64,000 nucleotides of DNA from Brucella pituitosa (GTDB taxonomy: Bacteria; Pseudomonadota; Alphaproteobacteria; Rhizobiales; Rhizobiaceae), in assembly GCF_003049685.1 (NCBI RefSeq), contig NZ_PYSY02000003.1, positions 1 through 64,000 of the forward strand, in the 5' to 3' direction. Within the stretch, counting starts at the first letter, position 1. Every line of letters starts with the position of its first letter. The translations under genes were made by a program, and so were the position numbers. The notes under the pieces were generated by a model. The model was not told where the DNA came from and did no database searches. It saw only the letters and a program-made list of their open reading frames with translations. Below are positions 18,876 to 28,617 of this stretch, piece by piece.

Positions 18876-19686
18876 TTACATGCAGTTCATTTGCAGCCTT
18901 TGCGACAGCACATACGTGCTCATGGCTACCGAGTTTCGGCGGCCAAGGACTTTTTTCGTGGAGACATAAATTCGTTCTTCATGCGCGGCAAAAGCTGCCA
19001 TCGCTGCAACCCGATCACGCTTTTCCAACGCGCTCAAGATAACCTGATGATCAGCAAAGCTCCCATCGACGGCACCCCGGCTGCGCCATGGCGCGACGAC
19101 GATGCTCCATCATGTAAGTGTAAAGATCTGTCACGATATCTGCGAGAAGCGGATTCCCGCATTCGCGATAGATCGCCACATGAAACTCCCGATCACAGAT
19201 CAGAAAGCGGACTGGGTCATCCATGCAACTCGCCTGAGCATCAAGAGACCGATGCAACAATTCCAACGCATCATCCGAGATGCGCTCAGCTGCATCGCCG
19301 ACAATCTGCTGCTCGACAAGCAAGCGCGCTGCATGAACCGCATGCACATCGTAAAGATCGACATTGAGGCGAGATGTTATACCGATAGAAAGCCCGGTCA
19401 GATCGATGCTTGCCACACGCGTTCTTGCGCCTTGAGCGACCTCAAGAATACCACGCGCTGCCAAAATCTGGATCGCACCACGAACAGTTTGACGACTGAC
19501 GGAAAGTGCCGTCGCCAGCTCTCTTTCCCCCGGGAGCTCATCACCGATACTCAGCAATCCAGAAGCAATAAGGGCGCTGATCTTGTCTGCGATCACATCG
19601 CGAATGGTGCGCCGCTCAAGGTTGCGCCCGAGCCCTGCACTCTTATCGAGTAAAAGATCGTGAACAACGTTCAAGCGACACTCCAC
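18876..19686 (-). CDS. GntR-family regulator, FCD-type (one frame break)
   Basis: The N-terminal winged helix is clear: IRDVIADKISALIASG, then ELPGERELATALSVSRQTVR and ILAARGILEVAQG. An all-helical FCD ligand domain follows (LLVEQQIVGDAAERISDDAL, FHVAIYRECGNPLLADIV). After RRRAMAQPG the frame breaks at about 19077. The next frame reads SFADHQVILSALEKRDRVAA and ends at 18876, 24 bases before denD. It is therefore the first gene of the tetronate operon and its most likely regulator, with a sugar acid as effector. It is also divergent from bioB, and the biotin regulator BioR is a GntR protein, so BioR is a weaker alternative. Confidence 0.82.
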
Positions 19687-19692
19687 TGATCT

Positions 19693-19715
19693 ACTGGTTC
19701 ATCCACTAGTCCAGT
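19693..19715. promoter_or_regulatory. Candidate GntR operator
   Basis: The arms ACTGG (19693-19697) and CCAGT (19711-19715) form a perfect inverted repeat spaced by 13 bases, seven bases upstream of the GntR start codon. The location suits autoregulation. The arms are short, so this is tentative. Confidence 0.35.
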
Positions 19716-19888
19716 TACACTCTGCGACGTGAAGCTTTCTGTCAAGAGACTGCCGCGTCCAGCAGATCGAGTTTCAACAATTTCTAAATACCGAAACGCT
19801 GGCAAGGCCAACAAATATAGCGTCGATCAGCCATCCTCCACGCGGCAGCACGCGCAAAAAGCAGAAGCGGCAGTTGCATTTCTGTGTA

Positions 19889-19917
19889 TTATCAATAATT
19901 ATCAATTATATCTATAA
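19889..19917 (+). promoter_or_regulatory. BioR-like operator cluster upstream of bioB
   Basis: The reported BioR consensus is the palindrome TTATMKATAA. Three near matches stand in a row: TTATCAATAA (19889-19898, 9/10), TTATCAATTA (19899-19908, 8/10) and ATATCTATAA (19908-19917, 9/10). They end about 24 bases before the likely GTG start of bioB. An exact match follows inside the gene at 20023-20032. BioR represses biotin synthesis genes in alphaproteobacteria. Confidence 0.65.
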
Positions 19918-19940
19918 TTTGATTCTTGAGGACCTTATTC

Positions 19941-20947
19941 GTGCAAGTTCAGACATCAAAATCGCCACAACTCGAACGTAACGTATCAGAATTACCTCCC
20001 TACACCATCAATCAAGCTATTATTATCTATAATTTACCGTTCAATGATCTGTTGTTCCGCGCTCAGAGCGTTCACCGCATGTATTTCGACCCCAATGCCG
20101 TGCAGATGAGCCGCCTTTTATCGATAAAAACCGGCGGGTGTGCGGAAGATTGCGGCTATTGTAGCCAATCCTCTCGCTACCCGACCGGCCTAAAAGCCTC
20201 AAAACTGATGGAAGTTGAGAAGGTACTCGGAGAAGCCCGCAAGGCCAAGGATGCAGGCGCAACGCGCTATTGTATGGGCGCAGCATGGCGTAGCCCGAAG
20301 GACCGCGACATGGACACACTTGTTGCCATGGTTGAAGGCGTGAAAGCGCTCGGCATGGAAACCTGCATGACACTGGGCATGCTGACAGATCAGCAAGCAC
20401 ATGACTTTGCCAAAGCCGGGCTCGATTACTACAATCACAACATCGACACGTCCGAACGTTTCTATTCTGAGATCATCACCACCCGAACGTTTGAAGACCG
20501 GCTGAACACGCTTGAAACTGTGCGTGTAGCAGGCATCAAGGTTTGCGCCGGTGGAATTTTGGGCATGGGTGAAACAATCGACGACCGCATCTCGATGTTG
20601 CTGACGCTCGCTAATCTGCCCGTACCGCCGGAAAGTGTACCAATCAATCAGCTGATCCCCATTCCCGGCTCAAAATTGGCAAATGCCAAAGCTATCGATC
20701 CGATTGACTTCATCCGCACAATTGCATTGGCGCGTATCTTGATGCCGACCTCGCATGTGCGCCTGTCTGCCGGGCGCACCGAAATGAGCGACGAAATGCA
20801 GGCGCTGTGTTTTTTTTTGCTGGCGCGAATTCTATCTTCATCGGCGACACGTTGCTAACGGCCGATAATCCCGGCGAAGACCACGATACTGCTCTATTTA
20901 ATCGTCTTGGTATTTCTCCCATGCCATTGGAACCGGCAGCCGGTTGA
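19941..20947 (+). CDS. bioB: Biotin synthase BioB (frame break in poly-T)
   Basis: A radical-SAM enzyme that inserts sulfur into dethiobiotin. The cluster motif CAEDCGYC places the [4Fe-4S] ligands at Cys67, 71 and 74 when counted from the GTG at 19941. That start has TTGAGGA 9 bases upstream; a TTG at 19926 is a longer option. [16 protein letters not shown] is the usual N-terminal block. The frame breaks in a long T run at 20810-20818. The end [20 protein letters not shown] continues in another frame to TGA 20945-20947, which overlaps the bioF start. Key residues are intact, so a sequencing error in the T run is the likely cause. Confidence 0.9.
20023..20032. promoter_or_regulatory. Exact BioR box inside the 5' end of bioB
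   Basis: TTATCTATAA matches the palindromic BioR consensus at every position. It lies about 80 bases into the predicted bioB reading frame, within codons for a poorly conserved lead-in just before NLPFNDLLF. It could be an intragenic roadblock operator, or a sign that transcription starts near here and the true bioB start is further downstream. Confidence 0.6.
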
Positions 20948-22086
20948 TGACTATGCTCGCCAACTATTCAACAGCGCTTGAAGGCCTAAAACGCAAAGCA
21001 CGACTACGCAGACTGGCGCCGCCGTGCGGCATAGATTTCACGTCAAATGATTTTCTCGCACTTGCCAATGCGCCACGCATGAAAGCAGCAATCCGTGCAG
21101 CGATGGATAGAGGCGTTCCGACTGGAGCCGGAGGTTCGCGTCTGCTGCGCGGCAACCATCTGGAACACGAAGCTCTCGAACTGGAAGCAGCCGCTTTTTT
21201 TGGTGCTGAAAGCGCTCTTTATTTCGGCAGCGGTTATATGGCCAACTTCGCGCTTTTCGCGACTTTGCCAAGACGTGACGATCTCATTCTGTATGACGCA
21301 CTTATTCATGCCAGCACCCATGACGGCATTGCGGCCAGCAAAGCCGCATCGATTAGCATCCCCCACAATGATGCTAGTGCCTTTGGTGAAGCAATCCGCA
21401 ACTGGCGCAACAAAGGCGGCAAAGGGCGCCCATGGATTGCCGTGGAAAGCCTCTACTCAATGGATGGAGACCAGGCACCGCTTACCGAACTCGCTGCAGT
21501 TGCCGATCATCATGACGGATTTCTGGTGATCGATGAAGCGCATGCCACCGGCGTCTTCGGCACTGGTGGTCGCGGACTGGCAGCAGGCTTGGAAGACCGA
21601 GAAAACGTGCTGGTCTTGCATACCTGCGGCAAGGCGCTTGGCGTGTCGGGTGCATTGCTTGTTATGTCAAAAGTATTGGCAGATTATCTCGTTAATCGTG
21701 CACGGGCTTTCATCTATTCCACTGCACCGTCGCCGCTTATGGCAGCAGGTGTTCGCGAAGCACTACGTATCATCAATGATGAACCTGAACGGCGGGAAGC
21801 GCTCAATGCTCGGGTCGCCTTTACGGGTCAGGCATTGAAACAACGGTTCGGTATTACGCCAAGCGGATCGCATATCCAGCCGGTCATCATCGGCAACAAT
21901 GCGCAAGCCTTGCAAATTGCCGAGGCTCTTCAGGAGCACGGCTTTGATGTCCGCGCCATCCGCCCGCCAACTGTGCCTGAAGGCACAGCGCGTCTGCGTC
22001 TCTCCATTACGCTCAATGTCAATCAACAGCAGATTTCTCACATGCTGGATTGCCTAGCCGCAACCATGAAAGAGTACAAGGCATGA
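20947..22086 (+). CDS. bioF: 8-amino-7-oxononanoate synthase BioF
   Basis: A complete 379-residue fold-type I PLP enzyme of the alpha-oxoamine synthase family. IDEAH is at about 195-199 and the PLP lysine in HTCGKALG at Lys229; [10 protein letters not shown] and YFGSGYMAN are typical. It condenses pimeloyl-ACP (or -CoA) with alanine to give 8-amino-7-oxononanoate. The ATG at 20947 shares a base with the bioB stop (TGATG), indicating translational coupling. It overlaps bioD by four bases. Confidence 0.95.
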   Translation: MTMLANYSTALEGLKRKARLRRLAPPCGIDFTSNDFLALANAPRMKAAIRAAMDRGVPTGAGGSRLLRGNHLEHEALELEAAAFFGAESALYFGSGYMANFALFATLPRRDDLILYDALIHASTHDGIAASKAASISIPHNDASAFGEAIRNWRNKGGKGRPWIAVESLYSMDGDQAPLTELAAVADHHDGFLVIDEAHATGVFGTGGRGLAAGLEDRENVLVLHTCGKALGVSGALLVMSKVLADYLVNRARAFIYSTAPSPLMAAGVREALRIINDEPERREALNARVAFTGQALKQRFGITPSGSHIQPVIIGNNAQALQIAEALQEHGFDVRAIRPPTVPEGTARLRLSITLNVNQQQISHMLDCLAATMKEYKA

Positions 22087-22721
22087 CCCTCCGTTATGTT
22101 ATATCCGGCACTGATACCGGCATCGGCAAAACGGTGTTTTCTGCGGCCATCACAGGCATATTCAACGCCCATTACTGGAAACCTGTACAATCAGGACTGG
22201 ATGAAGAAACGGACAGCGAAACCGTTGCTCGTCTAAGCGGCGTGCCAACCGCGCACATATTGCCGGAAGCCTATCGCCTGAAAGCACCCACCTCGCCTCA
22301 CCTGTCCGCTCGGCTTGAGGGTGTGGAAATCGATCCGACCCGGCTTGAACCACCCGCCTGCAACCGCCCACTGATTATAGAAGGCGCGGGCGGCCTGCTG
22401 GTACCGCTAACCGATACAACAGTCTTTGCAGATGTCTTCGCTCGCTGGCGCATTCCTGTCATTCTCTGCGCCCGTACATCGCTTGGCACGATCAATCATA
22501 CGTTGATGTCCATCGAAGCGCTGCGCAGCCGCAATATTCCTATTCATAGCGTGGCCTTCATCGGCGCTGAAAATATCGACACGCAGACAATTATTGCCAA
22601 GATTGGACAGGTGAGAATACTCGGGCGCCTGCCCATTTTGGACGAGCTGACAAAAGAAAGCCTCAGCCGAGCCTTCCATGAGAATTTCGATATGGCACCC
22701 CTGATGGAGACAACCGCATGA
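22083..22721 (+). CDS. bioD: Dethiobiotin synthetase BioD
   Basis: A 212-residue ATP-dependent carboxylase with the P-loop GTDTGIGKT at residues 9-17, the substrate motif KPVQSG and [12 protein letters not shown]. It closes the ureido ring of dethiobiotin from diaminopelargonate, CO2 and ATP. The ATG at 22083 overlaps the bioF stop (ATGA). A longer in-frame start at 22050 lies inside bioF and is unlikely. Confidence 0.95.
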   Translation: MTLRYVISGTDTGIGKTVFSAAITGIFNAHYWKPVQSGLDEETDSETVARLSGVPTAHILPEAYRLKAPTSPHLSARLEGVEIDPTRLEPPACNRPLIIEGAGGLLVPLTDTTVFADVFARWRIPVILCARTSLGTINHTLMSIEALRSRNIPIHSVAFIGAENIDTQTIIAKIGQVRILGRLPILDELTKESLSRAFHENFDMAPLMETTA

Positions 22722-23988
22722 CCCGCTCTCCTGTCTGGCATCCGTTTACGCAACATACCCTTATACCGCCGATGAAGCGCATCGTCGCAACCGATGGCGC
22801 TTACCTGTTCGATGAAGACGGCACTCGTATCTTCGACGCCATCTCGTCATGGTGGGTGACAACGCACGGCCATCGTCATCCCATCATCATGGATGCAATC
22901 CGCGCGGCGACTGAGAGTTTAGATCAGATTATTTTTGCCGAGTTCACCCACGAACCTGCAGAAATCCTTGCCAGAGGCCTGCTCGAATTTGCCCCACACG
23001 GCCTGAGCCATGTCTTCTTTTCTGACAGCGGATCAACCGCTGTCGAGGTTGCGATCAAGATGGCGTTGGGGAGCTTCTACAATCGCGGCATCGTGCGTAA
23101 TCGCATTGTGGTGATGGAGCACGGCTATCATGGTGACACCATCGGCACCATGTCTGCGGGGAGAGCGCGGCGTGTTCAACGTTCCGTTTGAACCACTTCT
23201 GTTTGGCGTGGATCGCCTTCCCTTCCCCGATGCGGAGAAAGAACAGGAGACCCTTGATGCGTTTGAAAGTTTTTGCCGTTCGGGAAAAGTCGCTGCCATT
23301 CTCATTGAGCCACTGGTGCTTGGCGCAGGCGGCATGAAACTTTATGACAAAGCGGTACTTTGTGCACTTAAGGAAATAGCCAGTCGCTACGGTTGTCTGT
23401 TTATCGCTGACGAGGTGATGACCGGATGGGGGGCGTACCGGTACGCACTTCGCTTGTGATCAGGTGGGCATTACACCCGATATTCTCTGCACTTCAAAAG
23501 GCCTGACCGGAGGCTCCTTGCCACTGGCGGCAACGCTGTGCACTGCGGAGGTTTTCGATGCGCATCTATCGCAAGACCGCAGCAAAACCTTTTTCCATTC
23601 CAGTTCCTATACTGCCAATGCAATTGCCTGCGCCGCCGCTGTCGCCAATCTGGAAGTCTGGCGCAGTGAGCCGGTTGGGGCGCGCATTGCTCAGCTTGCT
23701 GCACAACATGCGCGTCAGTTGCAGCGTTTCGAGAATGACGCACGATTTACCAGTATCCGGCAATGCGGTACTATCGCGGCACTCGATCTTGCGTCGCCTT
23801 CCAGCGGTTATATGGCCGAAATAGGACCACGCTTGCGTTGGCTATTCCGCGAACGAGCCATACTTTTGCGCCCGCTGGGTAACGTCATCTATCTGATGCC
23901 ACCCTATTGCACCAGTGCTGAAGAACTTGCTGCCACCTATGATGCGATTGATGAAGTCACATCAATGGTTTCAACTGAGGTTGTTTGA
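22718..23988 (+). CDS. bioA: Adenosylmethionine-8-amino-7-oxononanoate aminotransferase BioA (two frame breaks)
   Basis: A class III PLP aminotransferase using S-adenosylmethionine as amino donor. The N-terminal [21 protein letters not shown] and [18 protein letters not shown] are typical. Breaks occur at about 23157 (G4) and about 23432 (G6, inside the DEVMTGWG region). After them the frame continues with [20 protein letters not shown], containing the PLP lysine. The rejoined protein is about 423 residues. Both breaks lie in G runs, so the gene is probably intact in the organism. It overlaps bioD by four bases and bioZ by one. Confidence 0.9.
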
Positions 23989-24974
23989 TGCCCAAGATTT
24001 CTTCCCGTCTTGCCGGCTTTGGTCATGCCGTACCTTCGCGTATCGTTCACAATGCGGAAATTGAAAACCAGCTTGGCCTTGAAAAAGGTTGGATAAAAAG
24101 GCGTACCGGGATTCAAAAGCGCCATTGGGCAACGGAAGGTGACACATTAAGCGACCTTGCAGCCGCAGCCGGAAAAATGGCCCTCGACAAAGCGGGAATT
24201 GCACCGGATGAAATCGCTATGACCTTGCTTGCAACCTCAACGCCGGATCATCTTTTGCCCCCGTCAGCACCGCTGCTTGCGAATAAGCTTGGGCTGAATC
24301 ATTCCGGTGCCATCGATCTTGCCGGTGCCTGCTCCGGCTTTCTCTATGCGTTGACACTTGCTGATGGCTTTGTACGAACGCAAGGCAAAGCGGTGCTTAT
24401 CGTGGCCGCGAATATTCTCAGTCGCAGGATTAATCCGTTGGAACGAGCGACTGCAGTTTTATTCGCAGACGCTGCAGGCGCAGTTGTGTTGGCCCCATGC
24501 AAAGACGGACAAAGTGGCCTTAAAGCAGCAGCAATGGCATCAGACGGCAGTGGTTATGGCCTCATCACCATTGCAGCAGGCGGCAGCAACAAACCCTTTT
24601 CGCCGGAGACCCCTACAGATCATTCTCTGATGACAATGCGTGACGGGCGCGAGGTTTTCACACGTGCCGTCGATCTGATGACAGACACCTCACGCCAAGT
24701 GCTGGACGAAGCAGGTATAACAGCTTCTGCTATTGACCATTTCATCCCCCATCAGGCCAATATCCGTCTTTGCGATGCGGTGCGTCACAATCTGGGACTT
24801 GAGGAGAATAAAATGGTCCGCACAATCGCCACCTATGGCAACTCATCAGCAGCAACCATCCCGTTGTCGCTTTCTGTCCAGCATCAACAAAAGCCATTTG
24901 AGCCACACGAGCAATTATTGATGACCGCCGCAGGCGCTGGCTTAACCGGCGGCGCTGCTCTCTTTGTTGTTTGA
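23988..24974 (+). CDS. bioZ: BioZ, 3-oxoacyl-ACP synthase III-like enzyme for biotin precursor synthesis
   Basis: A 328-residue ketoacyl-ACP synthase III (FabH-like) with catalytic Cys115 in [11 protein letters not shown], His in FIPHQANIR and Asn in [12 protein letters not shown]. In alphaproteobacteria BioZ condenses glutaryl-CoA with malonyl-ACP to start the pimeloyl-ACP chain, replacing the BioC-BioH route, which is absent here. The ATG at 23988 shares a base with the bioA stop. Last gene of the operon; 140 bases of unremarkable sequence follow before the convergent gene. Confidence 0.93.
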   Translation: MPKISSRLAGFGHAVPSRIVHNAEIENQLGLEKGWIKRRTGIQKRHWATEGDTLSDLAAAAGKMALDKAGIAPDEIAMTLLATSTPDHLLPPSAPLLANKLGLNHSGAIDLAGACSGFLYALTLADGFVRTQGKAVLIVAANILSRRINPLERATAVLFADAAGAVVLAPCKDGQSGLKAAAMASDGSGYGLITIAAGGSNKPFSPETPTDHSLMTMRDGREVFTRAVDLMTDTSRQVLDEAGITASAIDHFIPHQANIRLCDAVRHNLGLEENKMVRTIATYGNSSAATIPLSLSVQHQQKPFEPHEQLLMTAAGAGLTGGAALFVV

Positions 24975-25114
24975 CGACACTAGGTTTTTCCAAGAGGATC
25001 GAACCCGGCGCTTCCAATTGCGGCTTTGATGACCCGCCTTCCGCTACAGCACCGGATACAACACAAAACGCTGGTAAACGGAAAAAACAGCCCCAAGTAT
25101 AATAGCGCGAACTA

Positions 25115-26308
25115 TCAGCTATTGATCAGTGCCTGCACCAGATCAGCCTCCAAATCCTCCGGATCTTCAAGACCAACGGAAATGCGGATCAGTTGAGGAC
25201 CAATTCCAAGATCATTCTTCTGATCTTCGGGTACAACGGCATGCGTGAGGGAGAACGGGTGTTGAATGAGGCTCTCTACGCTGCCCAAACTGACAGCAAA
25301 ATGGAAGTAACGCGTCGATGTCAGGATACGCTCGACCCGCGCAAGATCACCCTTAACCTCAACAGAAACGACGCAGCCGAAATTAAGCATTTGTCGCGCA
25401 GCCATTGCGTGTTGGGGGTGGCTTGTCAGCCCCGGATAAACAACTCTGCTCAACCCAAGCTCGTGGGCTTTGCTTTCAAGACTATTGGCCAGCTTGAGTG
25501 CCGTTTCTGACTGCCGGATGCTCCGGATCTCAAGCGTCTTCAGAGAGCGGTGCAACAGCGCGCAATCTGTCGGCGACATCACTGACCCCAGCGCATTTTG
25601 CAGATACTTGATCCTTTCGCCGAGCTTAGCTGGAGCATGGGCGGAAACTGCGACAACACCACCAAGAAGGTCTGAATGTCCGTTTAACATTTTGGTGGCC
25701 GAGTGGACGACAACATGGATACCATGTTCTATCGGACGCTGCCCTGCAGGCGATGAGAAGGTGCTGTCACACACGGTGATCGCACCGGCTTCAGCACCAA
25801 GCTTTGCAACCAGAGACAGGTCAACAATTCGAAGAGTGGGATTGGAAGGCGTCTCAAACCAGAGCAAACTTGGCTTATGGTCCAGAACAGCTAAGCTTAG
25901 CGCATTTTCGTCAGAAAAATCAACAAAACGGACCTTATGGCCCGCAGTCAGCGGTCGAACATCGGCAAGTAGTCGGTAGACACCACCGTAAAGATCATTA
26001 TGGGCTAATATTGACGAGCCCGCCGGAAGCGCCTCTAGCAAAGTCGCGGCCGCTGCAAGGCCACTCGGGAACGCGAAAGCTACTTCCGCACCTTCAAGAT
26101 CGGCAAGGCAACGCTCCAATGCATTGCGCGTCGGGTTGCCACTTCGGCTATAATCATAGCCTTTGCTGGCACCGATGCCGTCCTGCACATAGGTTGTGGC
26201 ATGGTAAATCGGAGGGATAACAGCACCAGTCAGTGGATCAGGCTCCTGTCCAACGTGAATGGCCCGAGTAGCAAATCCTGCCTGGTTACGAAGAAGCTTG
26301 TTCGTCAC
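25115..26308 (-). CDS. Trans-sulfuration PLP enzyme (cystathionine gamma-synthase/beta-lyase family)
   Basis: A complete 397-residue Cys/Met metabolism PLP enzyme. Substrate/PLP motifs include YDYSRSGNPTRNALE, LWFETPSNPTLR and the PLP lysine Lys206 in HSATKMLNGHSD, with the C-terminal ISVGLEDPEDL. Family members act as cystathionine gamma-synthase, gamma-lyase, beta-lyase or O-acylhomoserine sulfhydrylase, and sequence motifs alone do not separate these reactions. It converges with bioZ and stands alone. Confidence 0.85.
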   Translation of the reverse strand: MTNKLLRNQAGFATRAIHVGQEPDPLTGAVIPPIYHATTYVQDGIGASKGYDYSRSGNPTRNALERCLADLEGAEVAFAFPSGLAAAATLLEALPAGSSILAHNDLYGGVYRLLADVRPLTAGHKVRFVDFSDENALSLAVLDHKPSLLWFETPSNPTLRIVDLSLVAKLGAEAGAITVCDSTFSSPAGQRPIEHGIHVVVHSATKMLNGHSDLLGGVVAVSAHAPAKLGERIKYLQNALGSVMSPTDCALLHRSLKTLEIRSIRQSETALKLANSLESKAHELGLSRVVYPGLTSHPQHAMAARQMLNFGCVVSVEVKGDLARVERILTSTRYFHFAVSLGSVESLIQHPFSLTHAVVPEDQKNDLGIGPQLIRISVGLEDPEDLEADLVQALINS

Positions 26309-26350
26309 GTGTTTTGTCTTTCCATCGTCTGATGCTTATTTCAGAACAGC

Positions 26351-26456
26351 TATTAGAGCGCGTTTCGATCTGATTGAATCAGATCGGCGCTCTAAACCTT
26401 TGATTGAACGCGCATCTTACCCGAAAACCGTTTCACACTTTTCGGGATGCGCTTTA
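26351..26456 (+). repeat. Two-palindrome intergenic repeat, copy C (RIME-like)
   Basis: TTAGAGCGC (26352-26360) and GCGCTCTAA (26386-26394) enclose GATCTGATTGAATCAGATC (26366-26384). After a linker, GCGCATC at 26410 and GGGATGCGC ending at 26452 enclose CCGAAAACCGTTTCACAC. Order, spacing and core sequence match copy A (8597-8699) read on its minus strand. This full copy lies upstream of the trans-sulfuration gene. Confidence 0.8.
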
Positions 26457-26568
26457 AACTCACTGCCAGTGATTGGCAGTTAGATTGGTCCGCGAAAACT
26501 AATAGGGGATCAGTTCGCTCGTGTCCTTGAGATATAAGGGATGTCCGGGCGAACCGTTGTTTGTAATT

Positions 26569-27038
26569 TTAGGGCGTGCAGCTTAACTTTGCTGCCCGCA
26601 AAGCATCGGTCACAGCCTGTCCGTGGTGTGCCAGTTTCTTGTGAAGTGAACCATATGCCATCACAACAATTTCAGCGCCCAAAGCCTGTTCGACAATTGT
26701 TTGCAGATTTTCCTGCGTATTAGGAATAACACCTTGTTCCAGCAACATCTTCGGATTGGTTGCACGGTAATCCATAACATTGCATTTCACGTACCGACCA
26801 TAACCCCAACGGCGTGTGAATTTCTGCTCTTTAAAACAGTGGGATCATCAACATTGAATGCAGCGGTGCTCGGATTCATACCGATCCATAGAACATAACC
26901 AGCCTTCTCTGCCCCGTCCCAGTCGCGTGTGAGTAGCCGCCGATAGCGGCCACATTCCGAAAATAGAGCATCGCCCCTGATTTCCGATTTAACCTTGAGG
27001 CGAACCTTACCGCCGGGATCATGGAGCTCGTGGCTCAT
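26569..27038 (-). CDS. DUF1643 protein (one frame break)
   Basis: The DUF1643 hallmark is GYVLWIGMNPSTAAFNVDDP, preceded by the FSECGRYRRLLTRDWD block. The frame breaks at about 26835 in a T4 run that should be T5. The other frame continues with FTRRWGYGRYVKCNVMDYRA and EIVVMAYGSLHKKLAHHG to the stop at 26569. The repaired protein of about 157 residues is standard. DUF1643 proteins are small and uncharacterised, often near DNA or nucleotide metabolism genes or phage islands. Here the neighbours give no hint. A start at 27065 is also possible. Confidence 0.75.
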
Positions 27039-27332
27039 AACTGCTTCATCTCTCTCATGTCGCATACTGTTTCAGACTCTGCATCGCTGTTGCAGCGCTC
27101 GGATACACATTTGTCTTCTTTTCTTACGACACCAACTCTTCCGTCAAGCTAAAGATTGGTGTGGTTCAATAGGAGAACGAGGCCAGCACCAAATCGACTA
27201 TGAGCATTATCGACAAGCAGCGCTTGAAATCTCAGCGTTAATTGCTACCTTAACGCAAGGCGTGTGCTGCGTGCGCCCAGGGACTGCCCTGAATACGGAG
27301 ACTGTGTTTAACCGTTTCTGTCAGGAGCTGCC

Positions 27333-28501
27333 ATGGCTGGTCGCATTCAAAGTACTATTCGCAATTTTCTCGACAGTGAATCTTCAGGTGGTTTGTTGCT
27401 GATAGCATCAGCGATTGCTGCATTGCTCGTCGCAAATTCTCCGCTTGCGGAGACCTATTTCCGTACACTGCATGTCTATCTGGGACCTCTTTCCATTCAG
27501 CATTGGGTAAACGATGCTCTTATGGCCATTTTCTTTTTGATGGTTGGTCTTGAGATAAAGCGCGAGATGGTTGATGGCCATCTTTCTTCCTGGCCGCGGC
27601 GCATCCTGCCCGGGGCAGCAGCTGCTGCGGGCATGGCCGTTCCCGCAATGGTCTACCTTGCGTTCAATCTTAACAACGGCGCTTCCCACGGCTGGGCAAT
27701 TCCAGCTGCAACTGATATTGCATTTGCCCTTGGTGTCATTTCGTTGCTCGGCTCCCGGGTTCCAACATCTCTGAAGGTTTTTCTTGCCGCTCTCGCGATC
27801 ATTGACGATCTTGGCGCTGTGATCATCATTGGGATTTTCTATACGTCTGGCGTTTCAGTAATCGATCTGGCTTTGGCTGGAGGTGTTTTCGCGGTTCTTC
27901 TGGCTTTCAATCTTGCAGGCGTAAAGCGCCTGACACCCTATCTCTTAGTCGGTATTTTACTCTGGTTCTTCACCTATCGCTCCGGCGTTCATGCAACAAT
28001 TGCAGGTGTTTTGCTTGCATTGACCATTCCGATCACACGCACGCCAGCAAAGCCAGAAGCCAGCATTTCCGAAAGTCCCTTGCATCTGCTTGAACATAGC
28101 CTGATCAAGCCTGTTGCATTCTTCATTGTACCGATATTCGGCTTTGCGAATGCCGGTGTGAGTTTCTCTGGATTGGGTCTGGACGCAATATTTGCCCCAG
28201 TCACCTTAGGTGTGGCTGCCGGATTGGCGCTTGGTAAACTCCTGGGGATTTTCGGCGCAGTTTTGCTACTGGTCAAAACGGGTATTGTGGGTCTGCCAGC
28301 TGGCGCAAGCTGGTCCCAAATGCTGGGCACCACTCTCTTATGCGGCATTGGCTTCACAATGAGCCTGTTTATCTCACTTCTCGCTTTCAACGACGCGCTG
28401 CTGCAGGACGAAGCAAAATAGGAATTCTGATCGGTTCGCTTATCGCAGGTAGTGCTGGTTTCATTATCCTGCGTTTCGCCAAACGAACTGATGGGCGATG
28501 A
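27333..28501 (+). CDS. nhaA: Na+/H+ antiporter NhaA (frame break near C-terminus)
   Basis: An inner-membrane antiporter that exports Na+ or Li+ in exchange for H+. The conserved aspartates stand in [11 protein letters not shown] (family Asp163/164 equivalents), with [14 protein letters not shown] (Asp133 equivalent), the region [11 protein letters not shown], and the final region [19 protein letters not shown] precedes the ATG. The main frame stops at 28421. The last helix ([20 protein letters not shown]) is in another frame to 28501, with a break in an A run at about 28417. Repaired length of about 389 matches the family. About 267 bases upstream carry no gene. Confidence 0.9.
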
Positions 28502-28617
28502 GCAAAAGGACGACACTTGGTTTCAGGCGCGGCTCAATGAGGCATGCCTGAAACTGGAATAGCGATTTTCCCGAAACTGTGGACGGCCTATCTGGTCTGA
28601 ACAGCACGACAAAATAG

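Noticed and set aside
18063..19367. 434-residue open frame on the plus strand
   Set aside because: It lies opposite denD and the GntR gene, has no domain similarity, and its composition is that of an antisense shadow.
27066..27332. Possible leader RNA or riboswitch upstream of nhaA
   Set aside because: No conserved stem pattern or terminator/antiterminator pair could be found by eye.
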